Assembly: GCA_903813345.2 (NCBI GenBank)
Contig: CAIIXF020000004.1
Span: forward strand, 28,649,986-28,707,984
Direction of reading: 5' to 3'
Length of the DNA stretch: 57,999 bases
From: Owenia fusiformis
Taxonomy: Eukaryota; Annelida; Polychaeta; Sabellida; Oweniidae
The notes under the pieces were generated by a model. It searched no databases. It had not been told where the DNA came from and saw only the letters and a list, made by a program, of their open reading frames with translations. The position numbers and the translations under genes are program-made. This document shows, in pieces, positions 1 through 10,203 of this stretch. Positions within the stretch are counted from its first letter, which is position 1. Every line of letters begins with the position of its first letter.

Positions 1-57
1 ATTGACATTACTATGGGTTGAATACACACACACTTTTTATTATATTATGTGTTTCAG

Positions 58-93
58 GATGCCAGACGGGAAGGTGAAATGATGAGGAGTATT
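58..93 (+). CDS. possible 12-codon internal microexon
   Basis: A pyrimidine-rich tract ending in GTGTTTCAG precedes position 58 and a strong donor (ATT|GTAAGT) follows position 93. The 36 nt between them are open in one frame, reading DARREGEMMRSI. The length is a multiple of three. The product is not recognised and no partner exon is visible in the window, so this rests only on the paired splice signals. Confidence 0.3.
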
Positions 94-1098
94 GTAAGTC
101 CTTTCATACCTCTATGGAGAGGTATGAAATATAATTAATGAAATAAGATTAATGACAGTATAAATATCACCGACTCCTTGTTGCAGACTCATGTAGGTGT
201 AGTAATTATTATTGATGGATTAAAACATTAACTAATAATAATAGGTATCAAAAGATAAGTAATGGAATAGATTTGTCCTGATTATACCCGATGAACAGAT
301 ATCAAATGTGTCAACATTTTGCTGTTCTCCTCAGAATCCATCAGTTTTCAATCAGACTTTACTTTTGAAATTACTAAAGATTATGTTATGACCTTCTGTT
401 ACAAGCATCCTGAATTGTTAAACATACAAACAAAGAAGCAAGTATACCTATTGGGACCAATGTGTGGAATTTGTCCATGATTAATGAAGATATTGACATT
501 TCAAGATTATATAGGGGTATGTTGCGATTTCACTGGAAACTTAGAACATTTCTTTGCAACTATCAGAGGTATGGTTACTATAGTAGCATGACACCACAAT
601 ACCGGGGCAACTTTTCCATGAAAATGTGATATTTAACATTTTTAAATTACTACAGAAAGTATCTAATTTGCTTATTAAAATTCAACATTTCTTGTTTGTT
701 TCTCAGTTACTTTGTTGTAATTGTGTTTCTTTACAACTCAGATTTAAGAGTTTGTGATTTCATCATAACAATAAAAAAAAAAATTCTGTTTCCCGGAATA
801 TCACTTTCTGTAACAGTCTGCATAATTCAGCCGGGCCTTCAAAAAGACCCAATATGAAGCTTATTATCTACCTTGATAAAGTACCTGACTACAAATCAGC
901 ATTTAAAACCACTGTAGCTATAGAGGAGCTACATGTATGTCTTGAGGTCTGAGACCATGCACCATATTCTACTGATCAAGCGATATCTAATTTTTACTTC
1001 TATGGAGAATAGAATCCTAATCAGCGCAGTAGGACATTTGTAGATAAGAATGGGCTTCTCCAAATTGTCCAATCAACCATGTGTTACATGTCCTCAGT
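94..1098. other. no gene seen (about 1 kb)
   Basis: AT-rich sequence with stops in all frames. It contains a short A-tract near 772-783. No coding block, tRNA or paired inverted repeat was found here. Confidence 0.5.
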
Positions 1099-1101
1099 TT
1101 G

Positions 1102-1460
1102 CACAGCGAAAAATGATAAAGAATCCTGCCTGGATACTTGCGAGATATTATAGGAATATGGAACGTATCCTTAAGAATCCGTGATAAATACGATGAGTAT
1201 CTCGAGTTTGGAGATTCACGGATATTATTGAGAGACGGAACACTGATATCCTGAAATATCCACAGTTCTGGATACTATTGATATACATCTCGTTTTTTCA
1301 CGTATACTTAGGGATACGACTAATATATGATTCGGTTACTCACAAATACGGCTGAATATTCAACCATTTTCCGGATATTTATGAATACTTTCTGAATATT
1401 TTCGGGATATTCATTAATACGGTCGGGATTTTTTACATATACAGCAAGGATATTTTCGTT
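1102..1460. repeat. left subterminal GGATAT-motif array
   Basis: Following the CACAGCG terminus, the words GGATACT, GGATATT, ATATCC and GAATATT recur every 15-30 nt on both strands up to about 1460. A matching array lies just inside the right end. Such arrays are typical transposase-binding regions of CACTA-type elements; binding is inferred. Confidence 0.5.
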
Positions 1461-1649
1461 CACATTACCCAAAAACTAAACACGAAAAGAGGCATTTACA
1501 TTATGTACAGTTCATTATTTTATTAATGCAAATAAGATGTACAATACATGTAAGAATAATAAAAACATCTGATCACAAGGACGTATAGACCAGTTCAAGG
1601 AACTTGGGATGTTGTTCTACTTTGACCTTCGTTTTAGGTACTGCTGTGG

Positions 1650-3835
1650 CTGCCATATTATTGTGTGATCAATGTGTGTGGCAATTCTCGGGGATGTGTA
1701 ATTTTAAATCTTCACACCCGACACAAGAATATAGTTCTGTAGTTGTGTGTACTGCAATGTGTGCGTTGCTATTCTCGGAGATGTGTGATTAAAACAAATC
1801 TTCCCCTGATACAAGAATAGAGTTGTGTGTTATACGTGTGTGGCTATTCTTGGAGATGTGTGATTTTGATAAATCTCCCCGCTCTGATACAAGAACAGAG
1901 TTATGTGTAATATGTATGTGGCTATTCTTTGAAATGTGTGATTTTAATAAATCTTCACACACAACACAAGAATAGAGTTGTGTGTAATATGTGTGTGTGG
2001 CTATTCCTAGAGATGTGTGATCTTTATAAATTTTCACACCTGACACAAGGACAGAGTTGTGTGTAATATGTGTGTGGCTATTCTTGGAGATGTGTGATCT
2101 TTATAAATCTTCACACCTGACACAAGAACAGAGTTGTGTGTTTTATGCGTGTGGCTATTCTTGGAAATGTATGATTTTAAAAAATCTCTCCCCCCCCCCG
2201 ATTCTAGAACAGAGTTGTGTTTGATATGTATGTGGCTATTCTTGGAGATGTGTGGTCTTTATAAATCTTCACACCTGACATAAAAAAAAGAGTTGTGTGT
2301 AATATGTATGTGGCTATTCTTGGAGATGTGTGATCATTATAAATCTTCACACCTGACATAAGAACAGAGTTGTGTGTAATATGTGTGTGGCTATTCTTGG
2401 AGATGTGTGATCATTATAAATCTTCACACCTGACACAGGAACAGAGTTGTGTGTAATATGTGTGTGGCTATTCTTGGAGATGTGTTATTTTAATAAATCT
2501 TCACACCTGACACAAGGACAGAGTTGTGTGTAATGTGTGTGTGGCTATTCTTAGAGATGTATGATTTTAATAAATCTCCCCCCCCCCATTCTAGAGCAGA
2601 GTTGTGTGTAATATGTATGTAGCTATTCTTCGAGATGTGTGATCATTTTAAATCTTCACACCTTACATAAGAACAGAGTTGTGTGTAATATGCGTGTGGC
2701 TATTCTTGGAGATGTGTGATTTTAATAAATCTTCACACCTGACGCAAGGACAGAGTTGTGTGTAATGTGAATGTGGCTATTCTTGGAGATGTGTGATTTT
2801 AATAATTCTTCACACCTGACACAAGAACAGAGTTGTGTGTAATATGTATGTAGCTATTCTCGGAGATGTGTAATCATTATAAATCTTCACACCTGACATA
2901 AAAAAAGAGTTGTGTGTAATATGTGTGTGGCTATTCTTGGAGATGTGTGATCATTATAAATCTTTACACCTGACATAAGAACAGAGTTGTGTGTAATATG
3001 TGTGTGGCTATTCTTGGAGATGTGTGATCATTATAAATCTTCACACCTGACATAAGAACAGAGTTGTGTGTAATATGTGTGTGGCTATTCTTGGAGATGT
3101 GTGATCATTATAAATCTTCACACCTGACACAAGGACAGAGTTGTGTGTAATATGTATGTGGCTATTCTTGGAGTTGTATGACTTTAATAAATCCCCCTGA
3201 TAGTAGAACAGAGTTAAGTGTAATATGTATGTGGCTATTCTTGCATATGTGTGATCATTATAAATCTTCACACCTGACACAAGAACAGAGTTGTGTGTAA
3301 TATGTATGTGGCTATTTTTGGAGATGTGTGATCATTATAAATCTTCACACCTGACATAAGAACAGAGTTGTGTGTAATATGTGTGTGGCTATTCTTGGAG
3401 ATGTGTGATCATTATAAATCTTCACACCTGACACAAGGACAGAGATGTGTGTTATATGTATGTGGCTATTCTTGGAGATGTGTGATCATTTTAAATCTTC
3501 AAACCTGACACAAGAACAGAGTTGTGTGTAATATGTGTGTGACTATTCTTGGAGATGAATGATTTTAATTAATCTGCCCCCTGATACTAGAACAGAGTTG
3601 TTTGTAATATATATGTGGCTATTCTTGGAGATGTATGATTTTAATAAATCCCCCTGATAGTAGAACAGAGTTGAGTGTTATATGTGTGTAGCTATTCTTA
3701 GAGATGTGTAATTTTAATAAATCTTTCCCTCCTCCGAACTGAAACTAGAACAAACTTGCGTGTAATGTGTGTGGTTATTCTTGGAGATACTAGAACAGAG
3801 TTGTGTGTAATATGTGTGTGCCTCTCTTTGTAGAT
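1650..3835. repeat. 77-bp minisatellite, about 28 copies
   Basis: A unit containing GAGTTGTGTGTAATATGTGT, then GGCTATTCTTGGAGATGTG and CTTCACACCTGACA, repeats with a 77-bp period. Units vary by substitutions, by small indels and by C-rich insertions at the TAAATC junction (for example near 2188 and 2580). Short ORFs in this block on both strands (1604-1792, 1789-2046, 3041-3280) only reflect the repeat and are not annotated as genes. The array lies inside the 1102-6954 element. Confidence 0.9.
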
Positions 3836-3851
3836 GAATAGAACTACTGTA

Positions 3852-4120
3852 GATTGGGTTAATTTGGCGTTACTTAATTTGGCGATGTTGCCATTTTTGG
3901 CATATTGGCGGCTATTTAATTTTGCGGATATGCAGAGATATTCACCACATTTGTACATTTTTGTGAGATCATCCTTCACATTTTGCACCTCGATCGATAC
4001 TGCTACTATACCGCGCTTTTCCTTTCTAGTTTTTCCCTGAGTATCAAATTTTGGCGAAGATTTATATTGGCGAAGTTTTCAATTTCGCCAAATTAAAGCG
4101 AGCGCCAAATTAACCCAATC
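3852..4120. mobile_element. 269-bp TA-flanked foldback MITE
   Basis: The ends are inverted copies of GATTGGGTTAATTTGGCG (left from 3852, right ending 4120) and TA flanks both. Further TTTGGCGA/TCGCCAAA words lie inside each end. TA target sites with short inverted repeats are usual for Tc1/mariner-derived MITEs. It sits at the end of the 77-bp minisatellite, and the ORF at 3834-4040 is a by-product. Confidence 0.65.
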
Positions 4121-4122
4121 TA

Positions 4123-5380
4123 TATTATCCATGAACGACTGAATGTCTTCACGAATGTGAAATCAACATCCTATCCACATTCTCTCCTCACAAATATTGT
4201 TCACATATAAACTTTGTTCTGTTCTACAATGTACATGAGCTGCGCTCTCTCTCTCTCTCTCTGCAAATTGTCTTTTTCCGCCTGGGTAATGGGTAGTGGG
4301 TAAAGTGTCCTGAAATAGAAAGACTTTATTGTACATTCTTTTTTTATTGTAACAAGAAAATAAATATGTACACATGTTTTTATTCTGTTATATAGTCAAA
4401 CTCATAAATACATACTTAATACTGTACTCATGGTAACTTTTGCATGCTACTAGTTTTGGAAACATCTCCACCCCCTAGTGGATGGTGGCTATATGTCTCA
4501 ATATCCTTGTTTAACTAAAAAATTACTATTGCTGAATGACATCTTGCCTTATTGGGAGTGTAGTGATGCATAATTTGATATTTTATCTCCTTTGTAATAT
4601 GAGATTATCAGTGCTAATTATACATGATGGTTATAACAAAACATGGAAAATCAAATATTTTATTTACACTTGTTTCTATGTATTTTGACAAGATGGATCT
4701 TTTACATCTACATCTATCATAATCCTTAGTAAAGTATGTTTACTCGAACTACATATACAACCCCATTACGAACTCTAGGGGTAATGATAGATGATACAGG
4801 CCTACCCATAATCCCTTACTTGGACTTCAGCTGCATCTTTACTTCCGCCCTCAGTCGTCAGTACCCAGTGATTTGTGTATGAAGCTAATGGTGTCCTTGT
4901 TCAGTCCATTTCTTCAGATGAAGTGTCATCCTGTAACAACATTGAAATGGAATATGTATAATGTCACACATTTTCAAAGCTTGGAAATTCATGGAATAAC
5001 AATAAATGGATGAATTTGTGACACCAAGCAACACAAAGTAACGTAGCATATTGTCAAGTGGAAATAAAGATAGTTTAAGTACAAATGTGCAAATTAATTT
5101 ACTCCATTGGCCATTTTGAAGAGCACTTCCTATGTTAACAAATAGTTTGAGTTACCATATCTTAACTTAGGTTGCCATAGCCTGAATATATTCAGACAAA
5201 ATACATAGTCTAATATAAGGTCAAAATGAGGCAACGTGATATATGTTTGAAAGTCATCAAATAGAAACAAAATCTCCACCTTTGACAATTTTGGCCCAAA
5301 TATGGCTAAAATCACCACAGAAGTGCTCAAAATGGTGAAAAACTGCATGATTTTGAAAGAATTTTTGGCCAGGGGCCTGG
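4123..5380. other. no gene seen
   Basis: Interior of the CACAG-ended element. A (CT)n run lies near 4245-4262. A GAAAA/AATAAA-rich stretch lies near 4350. ORFs here are short and show no protein-like composition. Confidence 0.5.
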
Positions 5381-5383
5381 CAT

Positions 5384-5635
5384 GCGAATCACGATTCTCA
5401 TATTGAGAATGTGAAACCTTTGCTTGGGACCTGAACCACCATTTCGTCGCTCCCGAACATATTTTTTCACTTGTGCACAGAGATGCGACATTGCGAACAT
5501 AGATGCACAACGTACAAATTGTTTGTGATGTCGGATCTCTGTGGGCGAGTGAAGACATAATTATGTTTGGGAGCGAGGAAATGGTGGATTGCGAATAAGA
5601 ATTTTGCATCATGGTGTGAGAATCGTGGTTCGCGT
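5384..5635. repeat. foldback element with arms of about 80 bp
   Basis: The left arm (about 5384-5470, containing GCGAATCACGATTCTCAT and CCACCATTTCGTCGCTCCC) is repeated inverted at about 5550-5635 (GGGAGCGAGGAAATGGTGG, GAGAATCGTGGTTCGC). Identity is roughly 70-80% by eye. It overlaps a 160-codon minus-strand ORF (5130-5612), which is therefore probably fortuitous. Confidence 0.55.
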
Positions 5636-5639
5636 GAAA

Positions 5640-6699
5640 GGATCTTATTCTTAGTTTGTGATGTCAGAACTGATGTTCGCGCTTGAGGAATTTTTCTATT
5701 TGTGAAAATATAAAAGATGTAGGCGAAAGGAAGAATTCATCGTGGAAAAATAAGATGTGACTAAATGAATGCATGAAAATTATGTACCTTCAAAGCATTG
5801 GCCCACACAGAGTCTTTTCTACGCTTCATCCCTTGAATATGTATGGCGGTAGCATAGGTTTGGTAGAGCCTATGGTGTGGTGAACCTCTTAACATATATC
5901 TCCCCATCCCGCTCCTCATCGAGTCCCAGGAAAGTCCATATCGCAATGATGTAGGAGATGGTGTATGAAAATTTCCCCATTATTTGAAAATGATCAATGC
6001 ATTGGGTCTCTGTCTCAGTTGAAAGTGAAGTTTACCATTGTAATTGTCGTTATCGTCCAAATAAACAAAATCTTCGATAACTAAAGATCTTCAGCGTCAA
6101 TATTATATATTGAGATGCACAAATAAAACGATAGATTTTAGACGATTATATTACGTTTTTCCTTCTTCTTTTTGAAAAATTTAACGATCGGAAATCAGCC
6201 TCTTTCTGAGATTTCAGTCATTTCTTCCAGTGTAATATAACGATGAGAAAACCCGGGAAAGTACAAATACGGATAGAATACCGTCTCCGAGGCCTTGAAG
6301 CAAACTTCTTTTTCACACCCGGTGATCGTGAAAGTGGGACGGGGGGGGGCGGAGTGGGGACTATATGTATATAAGACAAGAGATGATACTAAAAGTCCGA
6401 TTGATTCAAAATTTCCCCATTTTTCATAATAGAGGTGTAGACATCCAGTTTCTTACTAAGTTACTGAGTTCATTTCTCAAATACAAGAATTCGTGTAAAG
6501 GATTTTCACTTTCTAGACATTTACACCCCCTCCGCCCCCCCCCCCGTCTCATTTTAATTATATTTGATTATTTTTAAATAACGTAAAGAAACTTATTTCA
6601 TAAGGAATTGCATTAATTAAGTTATGATACGTAACTTACAAGTATTTGCTTCAGGTCATGTAGGCCTTTGTTGTTTGATTTATAGCAAAAACATTGTTC
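5640..6699. other. no gene seen; paired G/C homopolymer tracts
   Basis: No coding block. A G run with GCGGAG (about 6340-6360) and an inverted C-run counterpart with CTCCGC (about 6525-6550) form a short inverted pair about 180 bp apart. The 70-codon ORF at 6365-6577 lies between and across them. Confidence 0.45.
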
Positions 6700-6954
6700 A
6701 TATGTTTTAATGATACGGATACTCAAAAATATTTCTGGATACGTGGGCTACAAGGGTCTAGTCAAGTATCCTGGAATATCCTTAATTTGGATATGTTGAA
6801 AGTTTGATATTTAAAGTATCCACAAATATTCTTTCAAGGATATTTCCGAATATTTGAAGTATCGGTATATTTTAGGATATTCCAGGATACTACAAATATA
6901 CGGGATTTGAGATACCTACGGAAACTATCGGATACTATACCATTTTTCGCTGTG
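6700..6954. repeat. right subterminal GGATAT-motif array
   Basis: Mirror of the left array: GGATACT, GGATATT, GAATATCC and CCAGGATAC words crowd the last 250 bp before the inverted terminus CATTTTTCGCTGTG at 6954. It supports the reading of 1102-6954 as a single element. Confidence 0.5.
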
Positions 6955-7465
6955 TTGGTTCACTCATGTGTTTGAGTCATAGATCCAGCGTCACTATATT
7001 TGTACTGAAAAAAGAGGAGCCTATTTCTCAATATAGAGGACACATGGAGATATCAAATGATGTAAAACAAAACGTTATTCCCACCAGTTGTTGCATTTTA
7101 ACTTGGATATATGCATGCCCAGTGATCGTACAAAACTGATGGAGGGGGGGAGTTAGGCGATTTTTGCAAGAAAACACAACAAATTTGGAAGATTTATTTT
7201 TTCAAGAGAAAATGTACAACTGAATTGCCAAATAAATAGGCGCAGTGCATGATAAAATATGTTAGGTCATCTAGTATTTTTTTGAACTGATACCCTCCAA
7301 AGATATGAGATCTATTAAAAAAGGCGCATCATCACCAACGTGCAAAAGTCAATGTTTTTGCTATAAATCAGGCAACAATGCTCTACATGACCTCTTATAA
7401 ATAGGTATAAGGGAAGTTATTATCATAATACTAATGACATTGCTCATTTTTAAAGTAAGTTCCCA

Positions 7466-8345
7466 TGCATTATACAAAAAATAATCAAAATAAATTAATA
7501 TTGGATGGAGGGGGGGGGGAGTGGATGGAGGGGGGAGTGGATGGAGGGGGGAGTGGATGGAGGGGGGGAGTGGATGGAGGGGGGAGTGGATGGAGGGGGG
7601 GAGTGGATGGAGGGGGGGAGTGGATGGAGGGGGGGAGTGGATGGAGGGGGGGGAGTGGATGGAGGGGGGGATTTATATGTCTTTACCATGAAACAAATTC
7701 ACAAGAGACGTGTATTTGAAAAAACTCAACTCAGTACCTCAGTAAGAAACTGGATTTTATATCTCTGGAGAATGAAAAATGGGAAAAGAATGGTTATCGA
7801 TATGGCGAACTTTTTGAAAACACGTTTCTCTTAAACCAGTCATCACAAATTTCTGAAAATCTTACAAATTGTCAATTTAATGGCGATCTTTTGAATGGTA
7901 ACAATATAATTTGAAATGACATAAACACAACATGTTTAGGTCTCTCAATAATGCAATTGTACAAAGGAGATTTTGGTTGATTTTAAAAAGTATCTTGTTA
8001 ATGAAATAAAAGGTTTATCTTGATTTTTATCTATTTTGGGGGGATTTTATTTTAATTTTCTGAATACTTTTTTAGAATCAACCAAAAATTCCTTTGTATA
8101 ACTTTAATATTGAGAGGTCTTAAATTGTTGTCAATCAGTCAACATTACATAAAATACCATGTTTTTTCACATAATGATTCAATGATTGGTTTAAGAGAAA
8201 AACATTGTTGAATCCAGTTCTCCATGTCGATACCTATCCTTTGGAGTCATAAGAATAAATTCAAGTAGCATGTCCTATCATGTCTTACATACACGTGATC
8301 CCCCTCCATCCAATATTAATTTGATTCGATTATTATTCAATGTTT
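7466..8345. repeat. large diverged inverted repeat centred near 8010
   Basis: Outer arms match as inverted copies: AATTAATATTGGATGGAGG at about 7492 and CCTCCATCCAATATTAATT at about 8304. Inner arms match again: TTCTCTTAAACCAGTCAT at about 7826 against an inverse near 8171-8200, and ACAAAGGAGATTTTGGTTGA near 7962 against an inverse near 8075. Divergence is considerable. Probably an old foldback element; termini and target duplication were not identified. Confidence 0.55.
7501..7671 (+). repeat. G-rich minisatellite (GGATGGAGGGGGGGAGT)n
   Basis: About ten units of 16-18 bp, each GGATGGA followed by a run of 6-9 G and AGT. The inverted arm at 8295-8310 holds only one unit, so the array arose after the inverted repeat formed. 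Runs of G on one strand could form quadruplexes. Overlapping ORFs on both strands (WMEGGVDGG-type and proline-rich) are repeat artefacts. Confidence 0.9.
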
Positions 8346-8870
8346 AGCATGATGGAAATAGCTAAAAGAAGGCCTGAGAGAAGGTACATGTAGGTTGACA
8401 TCTATGAAAAATGTCTGTCATCTCTTACAGGTCTCAATATTGGTCATCGATTTGATCTAGCTTAGGCCTACTAGTATCTCATTTGTAGAATCACTCTCTT
8501 CACAGTACCTGTATGTCATTGTTTATATCTCTATTTTTCAGAAAGCAGTCCCTATACATAGTGACATAGTCGGCATCTGCTGCTAAGTGCTAATGTACAG
8601 TTACTGTGAGTCAGTCATCAAAAATTATTCAACTGAATATCAATCTTTGTCAGTTGAAGACTTGGCCTACATGTAGTTACAAGTGTGTATCTCAGCAGTG
8701 TCAGGATAAAAGAACAGAATGGAAAAAGTTTAAACCTGCACATCGCTCCAAAACGCAATATGTTGACGTATATTGTTTTTACATTTTCAAGCTCTAATAT
8801 AAAGTTTATGTAAATAAAAAGAAATTTTTCTGCATAATATCAAAGAACAATCATTTAGTTAAAAAATAAA
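8346..8870. other. no gene seen
   Basis: Non-repetitive AT-rich sequence. The ORF at 8606-8797 has no recognisable domain or splice context. Confidence 0.45.
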
Positions 8871-8872
8871 AA

Positions 8873-8942
8873 AACGAATGCGGGTTTCGAACCCGGACCT
8901 CCCGCGTGCTTAGCAAGCATTCTACCGCTAGACCACTGTGGT
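8873..8942 (-). tRNA. tRNA-Gly-like pseudogene or tRNA-derived element head
   Basis: On the minus strand the sequence has an A box TGGTCTAGCGG and a B box GGTTCGAAACC, both matching Pol III internal promoter consensus, followed about 10 nt later by a T7 run (terminator). From the D loop to the T arm it aligns well with metazoan tRNA-Gly (GGTAGAAT ... GCGGGAGG). The aligned anticodon loop reads TAAGCAC, so U33 is lost, and an alternative fold would expose GCT. The 7-bp acceptor stem pairs poorly. It is therefore probably transcribable but not a working tRNA: a pseudogene or SINE-like relic. Confidence 0.55.
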
Positions 8943-9149
8943 TTTGTGAATATTGGAGTAATTAAACACTACTTATTTTGAATGCTATGATTCGGAAGTG
9001 ACGTCACGTTCTTCATTTAGAAACCTTTCCAAAATCATATCGCCGGCTCTGATCGAAGCAAATTCAATGAAAAATCTTTGAAATAACACATTTATCGTTA
9101 AGTATTTCTACACAAGATTTGCCCCATTTGTTCATCATTCTATAATTAA

Positions 9150-9308
9150 GGAATAAATAATGATAGGCCATTCAATATGGTGAAATTCAGCACGAGTTGG
9201 ACAGAATGTTGTACAAAGCACGAACCGAAGGTGAGTGCATTTGTACTAACATTCTGTCCAACGAGTGCTGAATTTCACTATATTGAATGGCCTATCATTA
9301 TTTATTCC
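9150..9308. repeat. near-perfect hairpin, arms of about 72 bp, 13-nt loop
   Basis: The arm 9150-9221 (beginning GGAATAAATAATGATAGGCC) is repeated inverted at 9235-9308 with only a handful of mismatches or indels; the loop is about 9222-9234. The high identity implies a young foldback MITE or a strong RNA stem. The ORF 9177-9659 runs through it and is not supported as a protein. Confidence 0.8.
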
Positions 9309-9991
9309 AATTCAAACATAAAAATTAGTAAAAGCCGTGTCTGTGGAACGGGCATGAAGGAAGAATACGCATGCTGTCAAGATTCTGAAGTCGGCCGGAA
9401 AAATTTTAGAATTTGTTTGGGCTGTTCTATTTTACTCCCCGTTTTAGATTTTATACGGTGTATGCAAACATGGGGTGTTGATAGTAGTTACGGAGGGAGT
9501 AAAAAAGAACAGCTATCCCCGGACAGAGCCCCAGATGTGCAGCTGAGATGTGACGTCACTCAAAACAATGCAAATTGCAGATTGAATAGAGCATGGTCGT
9601 GCATCTATGGAGAATTAGAGAACGTTCTATATTGGCTATGCTGCATTCTGATTGGTTGAGAAATTCGAATAGAGCATGGTCATGTTTGAATCTTTCATTA
9701 AGCTCAAAATAATAAAGTTCACCCCCGAAACAACCAAAGATTGCGTTTCGGGGCGAAGTCCAGCTTTAATCATACATGTTCATGCTTCACACTCAAACTG
9801 TATAGTATCTAGAGGCTATAATCGATAATCTCACTGCATCATTTATTTTGAATGATACTCTCCTCCACACTGAATGTCAAATTAAAATGTTCATAGATAT
9901 TTATTTCTTTTTCAGAAAACAACATCAACAACATCAATACTAAAATCAAAGAAAATGTAGATATTTCCATTAAATCACATTTCAAGACATG
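9309..9991. other. no gene seen
   Basis: Contains a short hairpin around CCCCGAAAC...GTTTCGGGG (about 9723-9753) and two copies of AATAGAGCATGGTC (about 9586 and 9668). No protein-like frame. Confidence 0.45.
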
Positions 9992-9993
9992 TA

Positions 9994-10203
9994 CAGTACA
10001 GGTCACGCCGAGGATCTCACCTCGGTGCATCGAAAGGTGCATCGAACGATGCATCGATGGGTGCAACGATCGGTACGACATCGGCGCACCGAGCTGCATC
10101 GCGGCGCATTTTATCGATGCATCGATCGGCAAGCTTAACGCGCCGACCGATGCATTCCTCGGTGCATTGCGCAACGTGCATCGGTGGATCGAGTAATGCA
10201 TCA
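9994..10203. repeat. P1 left terminal palindrome array
   Basis: After CAGTACAGGTC the sequence is a run of GGTGCATCG, CGATGCATCGATGGGTGC, GATCGGTACGACATCGGCGC and similar words up to TGCATCGGTGGATCGAGTAATGCA-like sequence at about 10203. It is GC-rich and CpG-rich against AT-rich surroundings. Stops are rare in every frame, giving a spurious minus-strand ORF (9839-10204). Confidence 0.75.

Larger units (their letters stand above)
1102..6954. mobile_element. 5.85 kb CACTA/Chapaev-like DNA element, non-autonomous
   Basis: The left end begins CACAGCGAAAAATG at 1102, and the right end is its inverse, finishing at 6954. The two 25-nt termini differ at about three positions. TTG occurs directly outside both ends (1099-1101 and 6955-6957), consistent with a 3-bp target duplication. 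CACWG termini with 3-bp duplications and subterminal motif arrays are known for EnSpm/CACTA and Chapaev superfamilies. Both ends run into arrays of GGATAT/ATATCC words (separate entries). The interior holds a 77-bp minisatellite and two foldback elements but no transposase-like ORF, so it would depend on an enzyme made elsewhere. Superfamily assignment is inference; the termini are seen directly. Confidence 0.6.

Noticed and set aside
5130-5612. 160-codon minus-strand ORF
   Set aside because: Runs across a foldback element, no domain, no splice context.
7465-7834. Gly-rich and Pro-rich ORFs
   Set aside because: Translations of the GGATGGAGGGGG minisatellite.
9177-9659. 160-codon plus-strand ORF with cysteines
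   Set aside because: Begins within a near-perfect hairpin; no recognisable domain.
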